A DNA stretch of 64,000 nt from Kitasatospora sp. A2-31 (GCF_022288725.1 NZ_JAKNTA010000010.1:192398-256397); one strand, 5' to 3'; counted from the stretch's first letter, positions 7,953-16,043 are shown. Numbers and translations: made by a program. The notes: generated from the letters alone by a model not told the origin.

Positions 7953-9242
7953 ATGGCCCTTTCCCGGGAGTCCGTCGCCACCGTGGTGCGCCGCGGTGCC
8001 CGCGAGCCCTTCGTCGTCTATTCGATCCGGGCGACCGTCGCCGCCACCCTGTCCTACGCGGTGGCCACCCAGCTGAGCAGTGAACCGGCGCCGCTCACCG
8101 CGCCGCTGACGGCCCTGCTGGTGGTCCAGGTGACCGTCTACTCGACGCTGACCACCAGCATCCGCCGGGTCAACTCGGTGGTGGTCGGGGTCCTGATCGC
8201 GATCGGCTTCAGCTCGGTGGTGGGCCTCTCCTGGTGGAGCCTCGGGCTGATCATCCTGGCCTCGCTGACCATCGGCCGGTTCGTCCGGGTGGACGAGTTC
8301 GTCCAGGAGGTGGCGATCAGCGCCATGCTCATCCTGGGGGTCTCCCAGGTGACCTCGCAGGCCTGGGACCGGGTGCTGGAGACGCTCATCGGGGCCGTCG
8401 TCGGGCTGCTGTTCAACCTGGTCTTCGCCCCGCCGGTCTGGCTCGACACCGCCGGTGAGTCGATCGAGGACCTCGCCCGGCGCGCCCGCCACCTGCTGCT
8501 GGGCATCGGCGAGGAGCTGGGGCGGCCCACCCCGGTGGAGCGCGCGGCCGAGCGGCTGCACGAGGCCCGCCGGCTCGACCAGGCGATCGCCGACGTCGAC
8601 GCCGCACTGCGGCAGGCCGAGGACAGCCTGCGGCTCAACCCCCGGATCAGTGAGGGCCTGCTCTCCCGGCTGGTGCTGCGCACCGGCCTGGACACCCTGG
8701 AGATCTGCGTGGTGGTGATCCGGGTCCTGGCCCGGTCGATCACCGATCTGGCCAAGCGGCGGGCGCCCGGCGAGCGGCTCTTCCCGGTCGACGTGGCGGT
8801 GGCGCTGGAGGAACTGCTGGCGCACCTCGGCGGGGCGCTGGTGAGCTTCGCCGTCCTGGTCACCACCCCGGTCAGCCGCAACGCCGAGGAGGCCGAGCAG
8901 CGGCTCGCCGCCGAGCTGGCGGCCTCCTGGGCGAGCCGGGAGAACGTCGCCCAGCTGCTGCTGCAACGGGTCCAGGAGCACCCGGAGGCCTGGCAACTGC
9001 ACGGCTCGCTGCTCGCCGAGGTGGACCGGATCCTGGACGAGCTGGACCTCGAACACCGCGGCCGGCGGCTGATGGAGGAGCTGGACCGGGCGGCGGTGGC
9101 GAGCCGGGAGCGGTTCTCCCGCTTCGCCTGGCTGCGCAGGCTGGCACGCGGCGAGCGCCTGCGCGCCGACCGGCTGCGGCCGGCCCGGCGGCGGCGGCGC
9201 GAGCAGCGTCCGCCGGCGGGCGACCGGGCCGGGCAGCCCTGA
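7953..9242 (+). CDS. FUSC/aromatic-acid-exporter-like membrane protein
   Basis: A 429-residue protein with an N-terminal block of about six hydrophobic helices (residues 20-160), including SIRATVAATLSYAVATQL, PLTALLVVQVTVYSTL and VVGVLIAIGFSS. A long helical cytoplasmic region follows, rich in Glu, Arg and Leu, and the tail is strongly basic. This is the layout of half-size FUSC/ArAE (DUF939-like) proteins that export small aromatic acids. The ATG at 7953 follows GGGGAAG by nine bases; an in-frame start at 7920 has no ribosome site. No partner membrane-fusion protein is nearby, so the function is assigned only by fold. Confidence 0.82.
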   Translation: MALSRESVATVVRRGAREPFVVYSIRATVAATLSYAVATQLSSEPAPLTAPLTALLVVQVTVYSTLTTSIRRVNSVVVGVLIAIGFSSVVGLSWWSLGLIILASLTIGRFVRVDEFVQEVAISAMLILGVSQVTSQAWDRVLETLIGAVVGLLFNLVFAPPVWLDTAGESIEDLARRARHLLLGIGEELGRPTPVERAAERLHEARRLDQAIADVDAALRQAEDSLRLNPRISEGLLSRLVLRTGLDTLEICVVVIRVLARSITDLAKRRAPGERLFPVDVAVALEELLAHLGGALVSFAVLVTTPVSRNAEEAEQRLAAELAASWASRENVAQLLLQRVQEHPEAWQLHGSLLAEVDRILDELDLEHRGRRLMEELDRAAVASRERFSRFAWLRRLARGERLRADRLRPARRRRREQRPPAGDRAGQP

Positions 9243-9266
9243 GGCCGGGCCCCGGGCGGCGGCGGG

Positions 9267-9716
9267 TCACGGCATCAGCCAGGGCTCCTGCGGGAGCGGG
9301 CGGCCGGTCTCCAGGTAGGTCTTGAGGTTCGACAGGACCGCCGACCAGCCTGCCTCGGCCTCGGCCTGCTCGCGCTCGTCGGCGAGGTTCTCGTGGGTGA
9401 CGACGAGCCGGGTGAGGTCGCGGTGGCCCTGGAGCCGGAAGGTCACCCGGGAGGGGCCGCCCGGGCGGTGCTCATCCGGGCCGGCCCAGGTGGTGACCAG
9501 CCGGTGCGGGCGCTCCACCTCCACGACGGTGCCGACCACGTCGGCGATGCCGGAGTCGTCTGTGCGGCGGTGCTCCCAGGCGGCGCCGGGTAGCCAGGTG
9601 GAGACGTTGCGGTGGCCCCAGTAGACGCCGGACTCGTCCGCGTTGGTGAGGGCGTGCCAGACGTGCTCGGGCGTGGCGTGCAGGTAGACGGTGTGGCGGA
9701 CGGCCGGGACGGTCAC
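9267..9716 (-). CDS. SRPBCC / AHSA1-like START-domain protein
   Basis: A 149-residue hydrophobic-ligand-binding helix-grip protein. It begins with VRHTVYLHATPEHVWHALTN, the beta1-alpha1 segment of AHSA1-like proteins. GTVVEVERPHRLVTTW, VTFRLQGHRDLTRLVVTHENL and the long C-terminal helix GWSAVLSNLKTYLETG follow. Function is general: a putative lipid or small-molecule binding protein, sometimes a stress protein. The GTG at 9716 lies four bases after the stop of the upstream VOC gene (9721), so the two form a tight operon and are probably translationally coupled. Confidence 0.88.
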   Translation of the reverse strand: MTVPAVRHTVYLHATPEHVWHALTNADESGVYWGHRNVSTWLPGAAWEHRRTDDSGIADVVGTVVEVERPHRLVTTWAGPDEHRPGGPSRVTFRLQGHRDLTRLVVTHENLADEREQAEAEAGWSAVLSNLKTYLETGRPLPQEPWLMP

Positions 9717-9720
9717 GGCG

Positions 9721-10194
9721 TCACCCCCGCGCCGCGTCGAGGAGCGGCTGGATCTCGATCTTCCGCATCTGCAGCATCGCCGCCATGACGCGGTCGGCCT
9801 TGGCGCGGTCCGGGCCGGAGATCAGCTCGGTCAGTACGCGCGGGACGATCTGCCAGGAGAGGCCGAAGCGGTCCTTCAGCCAGCCGCACCGGCTCTCCTC
9901 GCCGCCGTCCGCCACGAGCCCCGCCCAGAGCCGGTCCACCTCCGCCTGGTCGGCGCAGTCGACCTGGAGCGAGACGGCCTCGGTGAAGTGGAACACCGGG
10001 CCGCCGTTGAGGGCGGTGTAGCGCTGGCCGGCGAGCTCGAACTCGACGGTCATCACGGTGCCCGGCTCCCCGGGGCCGACGTCGCCGTAGCGGGTGGTCC
10101 CGGTGATGCGGGAGTCGGGGAAGAGCGAGGTGTAGAGGCGGGCGGCCTCTTCGGCCCGGTCGTCGTACCAGAGGAAGGTGGTGATCTTCTGCAT
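9721..10194 (-). CDS. VOC-family (PhnB-like glyoxalase fold) protein
   Basis: A 157-residue protein of the PhnB/3-demethylubiquinone-like VOC family. It opens with QKITTFLWYDDRAEEAARLYTSLF and shows FELAGQRYTALNGGP, SLQVDCADQAEVDRLWAGL and CGWLKDRFGLSWQIVP. The C-terminal AMLQMRKIEIQPLLDA is diagnostic for this subgroup. Members are dimeric and of uncertain reaction, and are often paired with SRPBCC or RNA polymerase sigma-like genes, as seen here with the SRPBCC gene directly downstream. The metal ligands of true glyoxalases are not conserved. Confidence 0.9.
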   Translation of the reverse strand: MQKITTFLWYDDRAEEAARLYTSLFPDSRITGTTRYGDVGPGEPGTVMTVEFELAGQRYTALNGGPVFHFTEAVSLQVDCADQAEVDRLWAGLVADGGEESRCGWLKDRFGLSWQIVPRVLTELISGPDRAKADRVMAAMLQMRKIEIQPLLDAARG

Positions 10195-10237
10195 GGCCCG
10201 ACGGTAGCCGCGGCCCCCGGCCGGGCGGCCGAGCCAC

Positions 10238-10269
10238 GGCCGGGGGTCACCGGTTCGGCGCCCCCGGCC
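10238..10269. terminator. 9-bp stem hairpin
   Basis: GGCCGGGGG (10238-10246) pairs with CCCCCGGCC (10261-10269) around a 14-base loop. It sits after the degenerate phospholipase C remnant and before the VOC gene start, and may have terminated the former phospholipase gene. Confidence 0.4.
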
Positions 10270-10314
10270 GGCCGGGGGCGGCCGGGGGTCTCCGCCGGCC
10301 GCCGCGAGGCTCCG

Positions 10315-10590
10315 TCAGTGCACCCGGCCCGCATAGCGCCGGGCGGAGCGCCGGCCGGTGCCGGCCGTCACCACGACGTCGTAGCGGCCCTGACCGTCCA
10401 GCGGCCAGAGCACGTTCACCTGCTTGCCGGCCGTCACGATCGGCACCCCGATGTCGATCCGGCCGTCCCGGCCGTCCCTTGTACGGGAACGCGACCGTGC
10501 CGTCGTTGGTCATGGTGCAGGTGACCTTGCCGGTCTTCCGGTCCACGTCCACGTCGGCCCCTCGAACCCGAGCCGTCGACAGGAGGGGCA
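10315..10590 (-). pseudogene. C-terminal remnant of a phospholipase C, frameshifted
   Basis: Reading the minus strand from about 10590, one frame gives ADVDVDRKTGKVTCTMTNDGT followed by VAFPYKG. Near 10465 the sense jumps by one frame to DGRIDIGVPIVTAGKQVNVLW, then PLDGQGRYDVVVTA and RYAGRVH with a stop at 10315-10317. These two pieces match the beta-sandwich C-terminal domain (DUF756 type) that ends non-haemolytic phospholipase C enzymes of actinobacteria. Nothing of the catalytic domain remains: the sequence is cut by the end of the photolyase gene at 10608. It is a decayed gene fragment with no start codon of its own. Confidence 0.6.
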
Positions 10591-10607
10591 CGGGGGAGCG
10601 GGGCGGT

Positions 10608-11936
10608 TCAGTCGAGGCCGCGGCCCTGCCGGAGCCGGGCGGCGACGGCCTCCGGGTCCACCAGCGGCGCCGGGTAGTCGGCCGGCGGGCGGTGCCGGCG
10701 CCAGGGCCGGTGCACGGACCGGCCGGGCAGCGCGGCCAGTTCGGGCACCCAGCGGCGGACGTAGGCGCCGTCCGGGTCGAGCCGGTCGGCCTGGGCGAGG
10801 GGGTTGAGGACGCGGTTCGGCCGGGTGTCGGTGCCCGTCCCGGCCACCCACTGCCAGTTCAGCTGGTTGTTGGCCAGATCCCCGTCCACCAGCAGTCGCA
10901 GGAAGTGCCGGGCCCCCGGACGCCAGTCCTGGTAGAGCGTCTTGGTCAGGAAGGAGGCGGTGACCAGCCGGGCCCGGTTGTGCATCCAGCCTTCGTGGGC
11001 GAGTTGGCGCATCCCGGCGTCCACCAGGGGGAACCCGGTCCGGCCCGCCCGCCAGGCCTCGGCCTCCGCGGTGTCGGAGAGCCAGCGGTCGCCCTTGGAC
11101 CGGTAGTCGTGGTGCGCGGCGTCCGGGCGGGCAGCGAGCACCTGGTGGTGGAAGTCGCGCCAGGCCAGCTGCCGGACGAACGCCTCCGCCCCGCCGCCGC
11201 CGCGCCGTTCGGCGGAGGCGACCAGCTCGGCCGCGGAGAGGCAGCCGAAGTGCAGGTACGGCGAAAGGCGTGACGTCCCGTCGGCGGCGAGGTCGTCGTG
11301 CAGCTCGGCGTACCGGTCCAGGTCGTAACGCTGCCAGCGCCGGCGCCCGGCACGCTCACCGCCGGGCGGCAGGCCCGGCGACTCGGGCGTGGCGGTGGGC
11401 AGCGGCTCGCTCGCGATGCCCTCGGGGGTGCGCAGCGCCCGGGGCGGGCCGTGGACGGTGCGGCGCGGAGCCTGCTGCCACGAGCGGAAGTACGGGGTGA
11501 AGACGGCGTAGTGGTCCTTGCCGGCGGGGGCGAGGGCGCCGGGCACGACCACGGTGAGCGCGCCGTCGTGGACGTGCAGGCGGGCGCCGAGACGGGCGCG
11601 CAGGGCCTGTTCGCGACGGTGGGCGAAGGCACTCACCCCGCCGGCGACGTGCACCGAGGCGGCACCGGTCTCGTCGGCGAGCCTGGCGACCGCGGCGGCG
11701 GCCGGTCCGTGGCGCAGGACCAGCCGGCCGCCGAGCGGGCGCAGCCGGGCGTCCAGGTCGGCGAGGCAGTCCGCGAGGAAGGCGACGCGGTTGGGCGCGG
11801 CGAAACCGGCGGCGGTGACGTCCGGGTCGAGCACGAAGAGCGGCACGACCTCGTCGGCGGCGGCGCCGGCGGCGCGGAGCACGGGGTTGTCGTGCAGCCG
11901 CAGGTCCTGGGTGAACAGGGCGATGGAGACGGTCAT
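10608..11936 (-). CDS. phr: deoxyribodipyrimidine photolyase (cryptochrome/photolyase family)
   Basis: A 442-residue light-dependent DNA repair enzyme that splits cyclobutane dimers using FAD. The N-terminal Rossmann antenna domain begins SIALFTQDLRLHDNPVL. FAD-binding and DNA-binding landmarks follow: SRLSPYLHFGCLS, QLAWRDFHHQVL, TGFPLVDAGMRQL, and GWMHNRARLVTASFLTK. The last is LANNQLNWQWVAGTGTDTRP, the class I active-site and FAD region. The length matches the family. The start at 11936 is set by homology to MTVSIALFTQDLRL; the ribosome site is weak. It lies downstream of the CstR-like gene in the same orientation, but 223 bases away. Confidence 0.95.
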   Translation of the reverse strand: MTVSIALFTQDLRLHDNPVLRAAGAAADEVVPLFVLDPDVTAAGFAAPNRVAFLADCLADLDARLRPLGGRLVLRHGPAAAAVARLADETGAASVHVAGGVSAFAHRREQALRARLGARLHVHDGALTVVVPGALAPAGKDHYAVFTPYFRSWQQAPRRTVHGPPRALRTPEGIASEPLPTATPESPGLPPGGERAGRRRWQRYDLDRYAELHDDLAADGTSRLSPYLHFGCLSAAELVASAERRGGGGAEAFVRQLAWRDFHHQVLAARPDAAHHDYRSKGDRWLSDTAEAEAWRAGRTGFPLVDAGMRQLAHEGWMHNRARLVTASFLTKTLYQDWRPGARHFLRLLVDGDLANNQLNWQWVAGTGTDTRPNRVLNPLAQADRLDPDGAYVRRWVPELAALPGRSVHRPWRRHRPPADYPAPLVDPEAVAARLRQGRGLD

Positions 11937-12159
11937 CGGTGGCGGGCCCGGTGGGGTGGAGGGGACGTGGCAGGCATGCGAGCCTCCCACCCGGGCCGCG
12001 GCCGGGCGAGCCGACGCGCCGGGGCGGGCGTCGGTGCGGACGGTGCCCGTCGCGGCCGCTCCTGCCGGCCGACCGCCGCTCCCGGCCGACCGCCAGCCGG
12101 TTCAGGCCGGCCGTCCCCAGGGTCGGCCGCGCTCCGGCTCGGGCCGGCCGCGCTCCGGT

Positions 12160-12426
12160 TCAGGCCAGGGTGAGGAAGAGCTTCTCCAGCTCGGCCTCGC
12201 TCATCGGCGCGCCGTTCTCGTCGGCGGCCGCCATGCACTGGCGCATCCCGCTGGCCACGATCTTGAAGCCGGCCCGGTCCAGCGCCCGCGACACGGCCGC
12301 GAGCTGGGTCACCACGTCCTTGCAGTCGCGGCCCGCCTCGATCATCGCGATCACGCCCGCCAACTGCCCCTGGGCGCGGCGGAGCCGGTTCAGGATCGCA
12401 CCGACCGCTTCCTCGTCCACCTGCAT
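12160..12426 (-). CDS. CsoR-family repressor, CstR (persulfide-sensor) type
   Basis: An 88-residue all-helical tetrameric repressor. The ATG at 12426 follows GGAAGG by about ten bases. It shows the family core LNRLRRAQGQLAGVIAMIEAGRDCKDVVTQL. In copper-sensing CsoR the second helix carries His and then Cys four residues on. Here the segment is ASGMRQC, with Gly in place of that His, and the two Cys are in GRDCKDV and MRQC. The C-31/C-60 pair without His is the CstR pattern, which senses per- or polysulfides rather than Cu(I). A matching palindrome lies about 40 bp upstream, suggesting autorepression. No rhodanese or sulfide oxidase gene is adjacent. Confidence 0.88.
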   Translation of the reverse strand: MQVDEEAVGAILNRLRRAQGQLAGVIAMIEAGRDCKDVVTQLAAVSRALDRAGFKIVASGMRQCMAAADENGAPMSEAELEKLFLTLA

Positions 12427-12464
12427 CTCTGGCCGCCTTCCGCTGCTCGGACCGGTGGCCAGTG

Positions 12465-12478
12465 TACCCCGTGGGGTA
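12465..12478. promoter_or_regulatory. CsoR/CstR operator TACCCC-GT-GGGGTA
   Basis: A perfect inverted repeat TACCCC / GGGGTA with a two-base centre, the classic operator of CsoR/CstR-family repressors. It lies 39 bases upstream of the repressor's start codon and 165 bases below the upstream PRC-barrel gene, consistent with autoregulation. Confidence 0.75.
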
Positions 12479-12588
12479 TCGGCGCCGGTCCGGTCCCCAT
12501 GCACCCGGGCAGAGCCGCGGTGCCCGGGCGAGCGATGGCCGGAGCCGTGACGGACGGGGCGAGCGCCGCACGGGGCGAGCGCTGGACG

Positions 12589-12634
12589 GGATGTCGAGGG
12601 GGACGGGCGGGGCGTGCACCGGATGTCGAGGGGG
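12589..12634. repeat. two direct copies of a 14-bp sequence, period 32
   Basis: GGATGTCGAGGGGG occurs at 12589-12602 and 12621-12634, both in the intergenic stretch between the PRC-barrel gene and the repressor gene. Nearby, CGGGGCGAGCG also recurs twice. No function is assigned. Confidence 0.5.
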
Positions 12635-12642
12635 CGGGCCGG

Positions 12643-12999
12643 TCAGCGCCTGGCCAGGCGGCGCTCCCCACCCGCGCCGGGGGTGTAGTCCAGCGAGTAG
12701 TGCGCGAAGACCGCCGGCTCGTCCTCCGCCGGCAGGACGTCGTCCGTACCGATCGAGGGCGCCTGTTTGACCATGCTCTTCGGGTACGCCACCCGCACGT
12801 ACCCCGGCCCGAGGACGGCGTGGTCCAGGGGCACGAAGACCAGCCGGCGCCGGGACGGCAGGCCGACCGTGACGGTGGCGAAGAACGGCAGGTCGCTCGC
12901 GGTCTCCACGTAGACGGATTCGAGCGTGCCGATCCGGCGGTCCTTCTCGTCGACCACGGCGTGGCCGCGCCACTCCCTGATGTCCGCCGAGCCGATCAT
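12643..12999 (-). CDS. PRC-barrel domain protein
   Basis: A 118-residue soluble protein with one PRC-barrel-like fold. DIREWRGHAVVDEKDRRIGTLESVYV corresponds to the opening beta strands, where the G-x-x-V-D-x-x-G-x-x-IG pattern is characteristic. FATVTVGLPSRRRLVFVPLDHAVLGPGYVRVAYPK completes the barrel. The C-terminal 40 residues contain an acidic stretch, GTDDVLPAEDEP, and a basic tail. GGGAGG precedes the ATG. PRC-barrel proteins of this size are common in Streptomyces as stress-related proteins, and their roles are not defined. Confidence 0.88.
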   Translation of the reverse strand: MIGSADIREWRGHAVVDEKDRRIGTLESVYVETASDLPFFATVTVGLPSRRRLVFVPLDHAVLGPGYVRVAYPKSMVKQAPSIGTDDVLPAEDEPAVFAHYSLDYTPGAGGERRLARR

Positions 13000-13232
13000 C
13001 GCGGCCTCCCATCGCCGGCCGGTTCCGGAGGTCTCCGGGAACCTCCATCCTGCAACGGCCCGGGCCGGTCCGCCCGGCGGGCCGTCCGCCTGAAGATCCG
13101 GTCAGCGGCAGCACCGGTCGGCGGCCGTCACCGCATTGACCGCAGCGCCGGAGTTCCCCCGTGAACACCGTCAATGGCTCGTGGAGAGTTCTTGCCACAG
13201 ATCAAGGGCAGCAACTATCGTGAATTGACTCA

Positions 13233-13574
13233 TTGAGCAATAAACTAGCGAACCCTGGGGTCAGGTTGGACGACTCTGAGCAGGCACTGGAGCGGCTCTC
13301 CCGAGCCATCGGCCCGATGCCGGCCGACCTGACAGCCAAGGTCAAACAGGCCATCCGGCAGTCACTCGCGGCCGCCCCCGCACCCACCGGCGTTCTGCGG
13401 GAATCCGACGCCTCCCCGGAACAGGAATTCACCGAGTCCCCAGGGGGGTCCACCGAACTCCCAGGAAACTCCCAGACAGCGAACTCCGGGGAACTCGGCG
13501 AATTCACGGAGTACGACCTGCCGGCGAACGCCGCGCTGCACGCCTCGACCGCCCCCCCGGCACGCGAGAACTGA
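13233..13574 (+). CDS. hypothetical protein in an AT-richer patch
   Basis: A 113-codon open frame from a TTG at 13233. An alternative TTG at 13269 lies after GGGGTCAGG. The N-terminal half is helical: LDDSEQALERLSRAIGPMPADLTAKVKQAIRQSLA. The rest is low-complexity, acidic and Ser/Thr/Pro-rich, with no membrane segment. Base composition is clearly lower in GC than the neighbours, including repeated GGAATTCAC/GGAACTC-like words at 13420-13520 that make the frame partly repetitive. It is convergent with the sigma-like gene at 13673. I do not recognise it. It could be a small regulator or a non-coding region. Confidence 0.45.
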   Translation: MSNKLANPGVRLDDSEQALERLSRAIGPMPADLTAKVKQAIRQSLAAAPAPTGVLRESDASPEQEFTESPGGSTELPGNSQTANSGELGEFTEYDLPANAALHASTAPPAREN

Positions 13575-13672
13575 ACCGGACCGGCCGGAGGGCGGACCGG
13601 GGGCACCCGGGAGGGCTCTGGCACGCCTGCGCCGTCAGGCTCCCCCGGCCCGCGGCAGGCTCGCGACGCGCT

Positions 13673-14335
13673 TCAGCCCCGCATCGCGAGCGCGGGACCG
13701 TCCGCAGGGGCGCACGAGTCGCACGCCCGCCGGACATCGGCCACGGTGCCGTCGGTCCGGCCGGGCTCCCCGGCCTGCTCCCGCACCGTTCGCTCCAGAC
13801 GGGCGAGGCAACGACCCCGCTTCGGCCCGACGGATTCCGGAGGTATCCCGAGGGCGGCGCCGATCTCGTCGTCGGGCATCTGCGGGTCGGCCACCAGCAG
13901 ACCCAGCAGCGCCTGGCAGCACTCCGGCAGCCGGCGGAAGGCGCGCAGCACCTCGTCGTCCTGCTCGGAGTCCGGCAGGGGGCTCGGAACGCCGCCACCG
14001 GCGGCCTCCGGCCGATCGGTCCCCTCCGACTCCCCCGCCGGAAGGCGTCGCCCCGACCGCTCGACGTGCGCCAGACTCTCCCGGCGGGCCGCGGCTGCGA
14101 TCCACGGCACGATCCGCTCCGGCGGCCGGAGCTCGGAGAGGTGTCGAACGACCCTCAGCCAGGCGGCCCGTACGACGTCTTCACAGTCCGCCGCACTCAG
14201 CCGATGGCTCCGCACGATCGCGAAGACCAGCGGCGTGTAGCGGCCCACCAGCTCGTCCCAGGCGTCCGGTTCGCCGGCCAGGCACCTACCCACAAGTTCG
14301 CTCGGCGCAGTCGTGCGCAACGAATCCCCCGTCAT
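13673..14335 (-). CDS. ECF-like RNA polymerase sigma factor
   Basis: A 220-residue sigma-70-family protein. Region 2 is visible as CLAGEPDAWDELVGRYTPLVFAIVRSHRL and SAADCEDVVRAAWLRVVRHL, with the 2.2/2.4 spacing. Region 4 is at about 130-185: VLRAFRRLPECCQALLGLLV, PQMPDDEIGAALGIPPESV, then GRCLARLERTV (helix-turn-helix). The linker is unusually long and acidic. The last 25 residues hold two Cys in RRACDSCAP. No anti-sigma factor is adjacent; the convergent hypothetical gene at 13233 is the nearest neighbour. An ATG at 14335 is used. TAAACCATACGTG at about 14470 may belong to its promoter. Confidence 0.82.
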   Translation of the reverse strand: MTGDSLRTTAPSELVGRCLAGEPDAWDELVGRYTPLVFAIVRSHRLSAADCEDVVRAAWLRVVRHLSELRPPERIVPWIAAAARRESLAHVERSGRRLPAGESEGTDRPEAAGGGVPSPLPDSEQDDEVLRAFRRLPECCQALLGLLVADPQMPDDEIGAALGIPPESVGPKRGRCLARLERTVREQAGEPGRTDGTVADVRRACDSCAPADGPALAMRG

Positions 14336-14930
14336 GTCGTCACCAAGCCCAGTAGGAGATGACGGCGGTCCTTCGTGCGGCGCTTCCCAGGGCGCCGGAC
14401 CCCGCCACCGAGCCGAGGGTGATCTTCGACCAGTAGCTTCCGTACAGCACCGTCACGTCGGCTACAGGCGTAAACCATACGTGTCGGCCGACGCCGCCTG
14501 TCAACACGACACCCGCGCCGGGAAACCGATCCTACGATCCGTCAGCAGCGCCTCGGCCCGGACGGATCGCGCCGCAGATCACACCGCGTGTCACGCCCGT
14601 TCCGGCCCCTCGTCACGGCTCCGGCTGCAGAGACCGCTCCGCGTCCCGCCCGGCGGGCTGCTCCCGGCCGGTCTGTCCGAGCAGCTGGACGGCCCCCGGG
14701 CAGGGCGCGGCGTCGACCTGCCTCCGCGATCGCCGTGGTGCTCAGCACCTGGGCCCGCCTGCAGGCCTGATCGGTCAGGACGTGCTCGGCCATCCGACCT
14801 CCGCTCCGCCGGTCGGCGGAGAGCGGATCGAGGTACCGACGCCCGAGCCGGAGGCCGGACCGACCGCGCCGAGGTCATCGCCGAGCGACCTCCACCTCCG
14901 GGGGCCGAACCGCCCGCCGGCCAGCGGGGG
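14336..14930. other. 595-base stretch with no confident gene
   Basis: Apart from the possible broken small gene at 14613-14793, I see no coding pattern. The part next to the sigma-like gene (14400-14560) is less GC-rich and includes AAACCATACGTGTCGG and CACGACAC motifs. It is the likely promoter region for that gene, reading leftward. Confidence 0.5.
14613..14793 (-). pseudogene. possible small gene split by a frameshift
   Basis: A minus-strand ATG at 14793 has GGAGG four bases upstream and opens a well-biased frame: MAEHVLTDQACRRAQVL then STTAIAEAG. Near 14690 the codon bias moves to the next frame, which reads VQLLGQTGREQPAGRDAERS to a TGA at 14613-14615. Joined, they would give a helical protein of about 60 residues. 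Without a shift the first frame continues to 14542 as a poorer, Arg-rich sequence. A sequencing error or a decayed gene is equally possible. No family is recognised. Confidence 0.3.
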
Positions 14931-16043
14931 TCAGGGCCGGCCCGGGCGGTGGACGGCGAGCAGGGGCGGCTCGATCGGCCAGGGCAGCGGGGCGGCGGCG
15001 GCCGCGGCGGCGGCGAGGCGGAGCGCACCGAGCAGGGGCGGCCCGTCCGGCCGGCGCAGGCGCGCGGTGGGGAGGCGGTCGGCCAGCGCCGCCTCGGTGG
15101 CCGAGCGGAGCCGTGCGAGGTTGAACAGTCCCCCGGTCAGGGCCAGGCGGGGCTCCGCCAGACCGGCCGCGGTCGCCGCGGCCGCCGCCGTGGCCGCGAT
15201 CTCCTCCCCCGCCCGCCGCAGGATCACCCCGGCGACCGGGCAGCCGTCGTCGGCCGCCCCGGCCACCTCCGGCGCGAAGGCCGCGAGCAGCGCAGCCCGG
15301 TCGGGGCGCGGCTGGAGCGCGGCCGGCAGGCCGGTCACCGGGCCGTAGCGGCGCTCGGCCCGTTCGAGCAGTGCGGGCGATCCGCCGCTCCGGCCGTCGT
15401 ACGCGCGCAGCGCCGCTTCGAGACCCGCCCGGCCGATCCAGCCGCCACTGCCGCAGTCGCCCAGCAACTGGCCCCAGCCGTCGGCCCGTCGCCAGCCGGA
15501 GCCCGGACGGTGGCCGATCGCGACCAGCCCCGTCCCGGCCGCGACGGTCACGCCGGCCCGGGTGCCGAGGGCTCCGACGTAGGCGGCGACGGCGTCCCCG
15601 GCCAGGACCAGCCGTTCCGCGCCGGTGGCGCGGGCCAGGGTGCCGGGAAGACCGGCGGCCAGGTCCCGGCCGAGCAGCGCCATCCCGGTCGCCCCGACGG
15701 CGACCGCACCGATGTGTGCGTGGTGCGGCAAGTCCGCTGCGAGCGAGGAGAGTTCGGGGATCAGCCGGGCGAGCAGCGCGTCGGCGTCATGGCCGGATGC
15801 CGTGATCCGCGCCGCGACCGGGAGGTCGCGGGTCCGCACGCCGACGAGGTCGTCCGACCGGTCGGCCGGGGCCAGGGCGAGCCGGGCGCCGGTGCCGCCG
15901 ACGTCGATGCCGACCACCCACACGTCGGCGACCGGGACGGGGGGTGGGGGTGACGCCTCGGCCGGTCCCGCTGCCGCGCCGCGGTCACCGGCGTGGGCGC
16001 TCGCCCTCGCCGGCACCGGATCCGCCCGGTCCGCCTGCTCCAC
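14931..16043 (-). CDS. BadF/BadG-type ATPase, N-acetylglucosamine kinase-like
   Basis: A 370-residue sugar kinase of the ASKHA fold, related to N-acetylglucosamine kinase. The GTG at 16043 follows GGGAGG. After a Pro/Ala-rich leader of about 40 residues the phosphate-1 motif is VVGIDVGGTGARLAL. LVLAGDAVAAYVGAL holds the catalytic Asp region. The phosphate-2 motif is VTVAAGTGLVAIG, and DGWGQLLGDCGSGGWIGR is the acceptor loop typical of GlcNAc kinases. LALTGGLFNLARL is the adenosine motif. The substrate is inferred from the family. It lies 120 bases after the DnaK gene stop in the same direction. If it handles GlcNAc, it fits the dre-like sites noted elsewhere. Confidence 0.85.
   Translation of the reverse strand: MEQADRADPVPARASAHAGDRGAAAGPAEASPPPPVPVADVWVVGIDVGGTGARLALAPADRSDDLVGVRTRDLPVAARITASGHDADALLARLIPELSSLAADLPHHAHIGAVAVGATGMALLGRDLAAGLPGTLARATGAERLVLAGDAVAAYVGALGTRAGVTVAAGTGLVAIGHRPGSGWRRADGWGQLLGDCGSGGWIGRAGLEAALRAYDGRSGGSPALLERAERRYGPVTGLPAALQPRPDRAALLAAFAPEVAGAADDGCPVAGVILRRAGEEIAATAAAAATAAGLAEPRLALTGGLFNLARLRSATEAALADRLPTARLRRPDGPPLLGALRLAAAAAAAAPLPWPIEPPLLAVHRPGRP

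Noticed and set aside
14313..15953. 546-codon plus-strand frame
   Set aside because: It overlaps the GlcNAc-type kinase on the other strand and has no ribosome site or domain; an antisense shadow.
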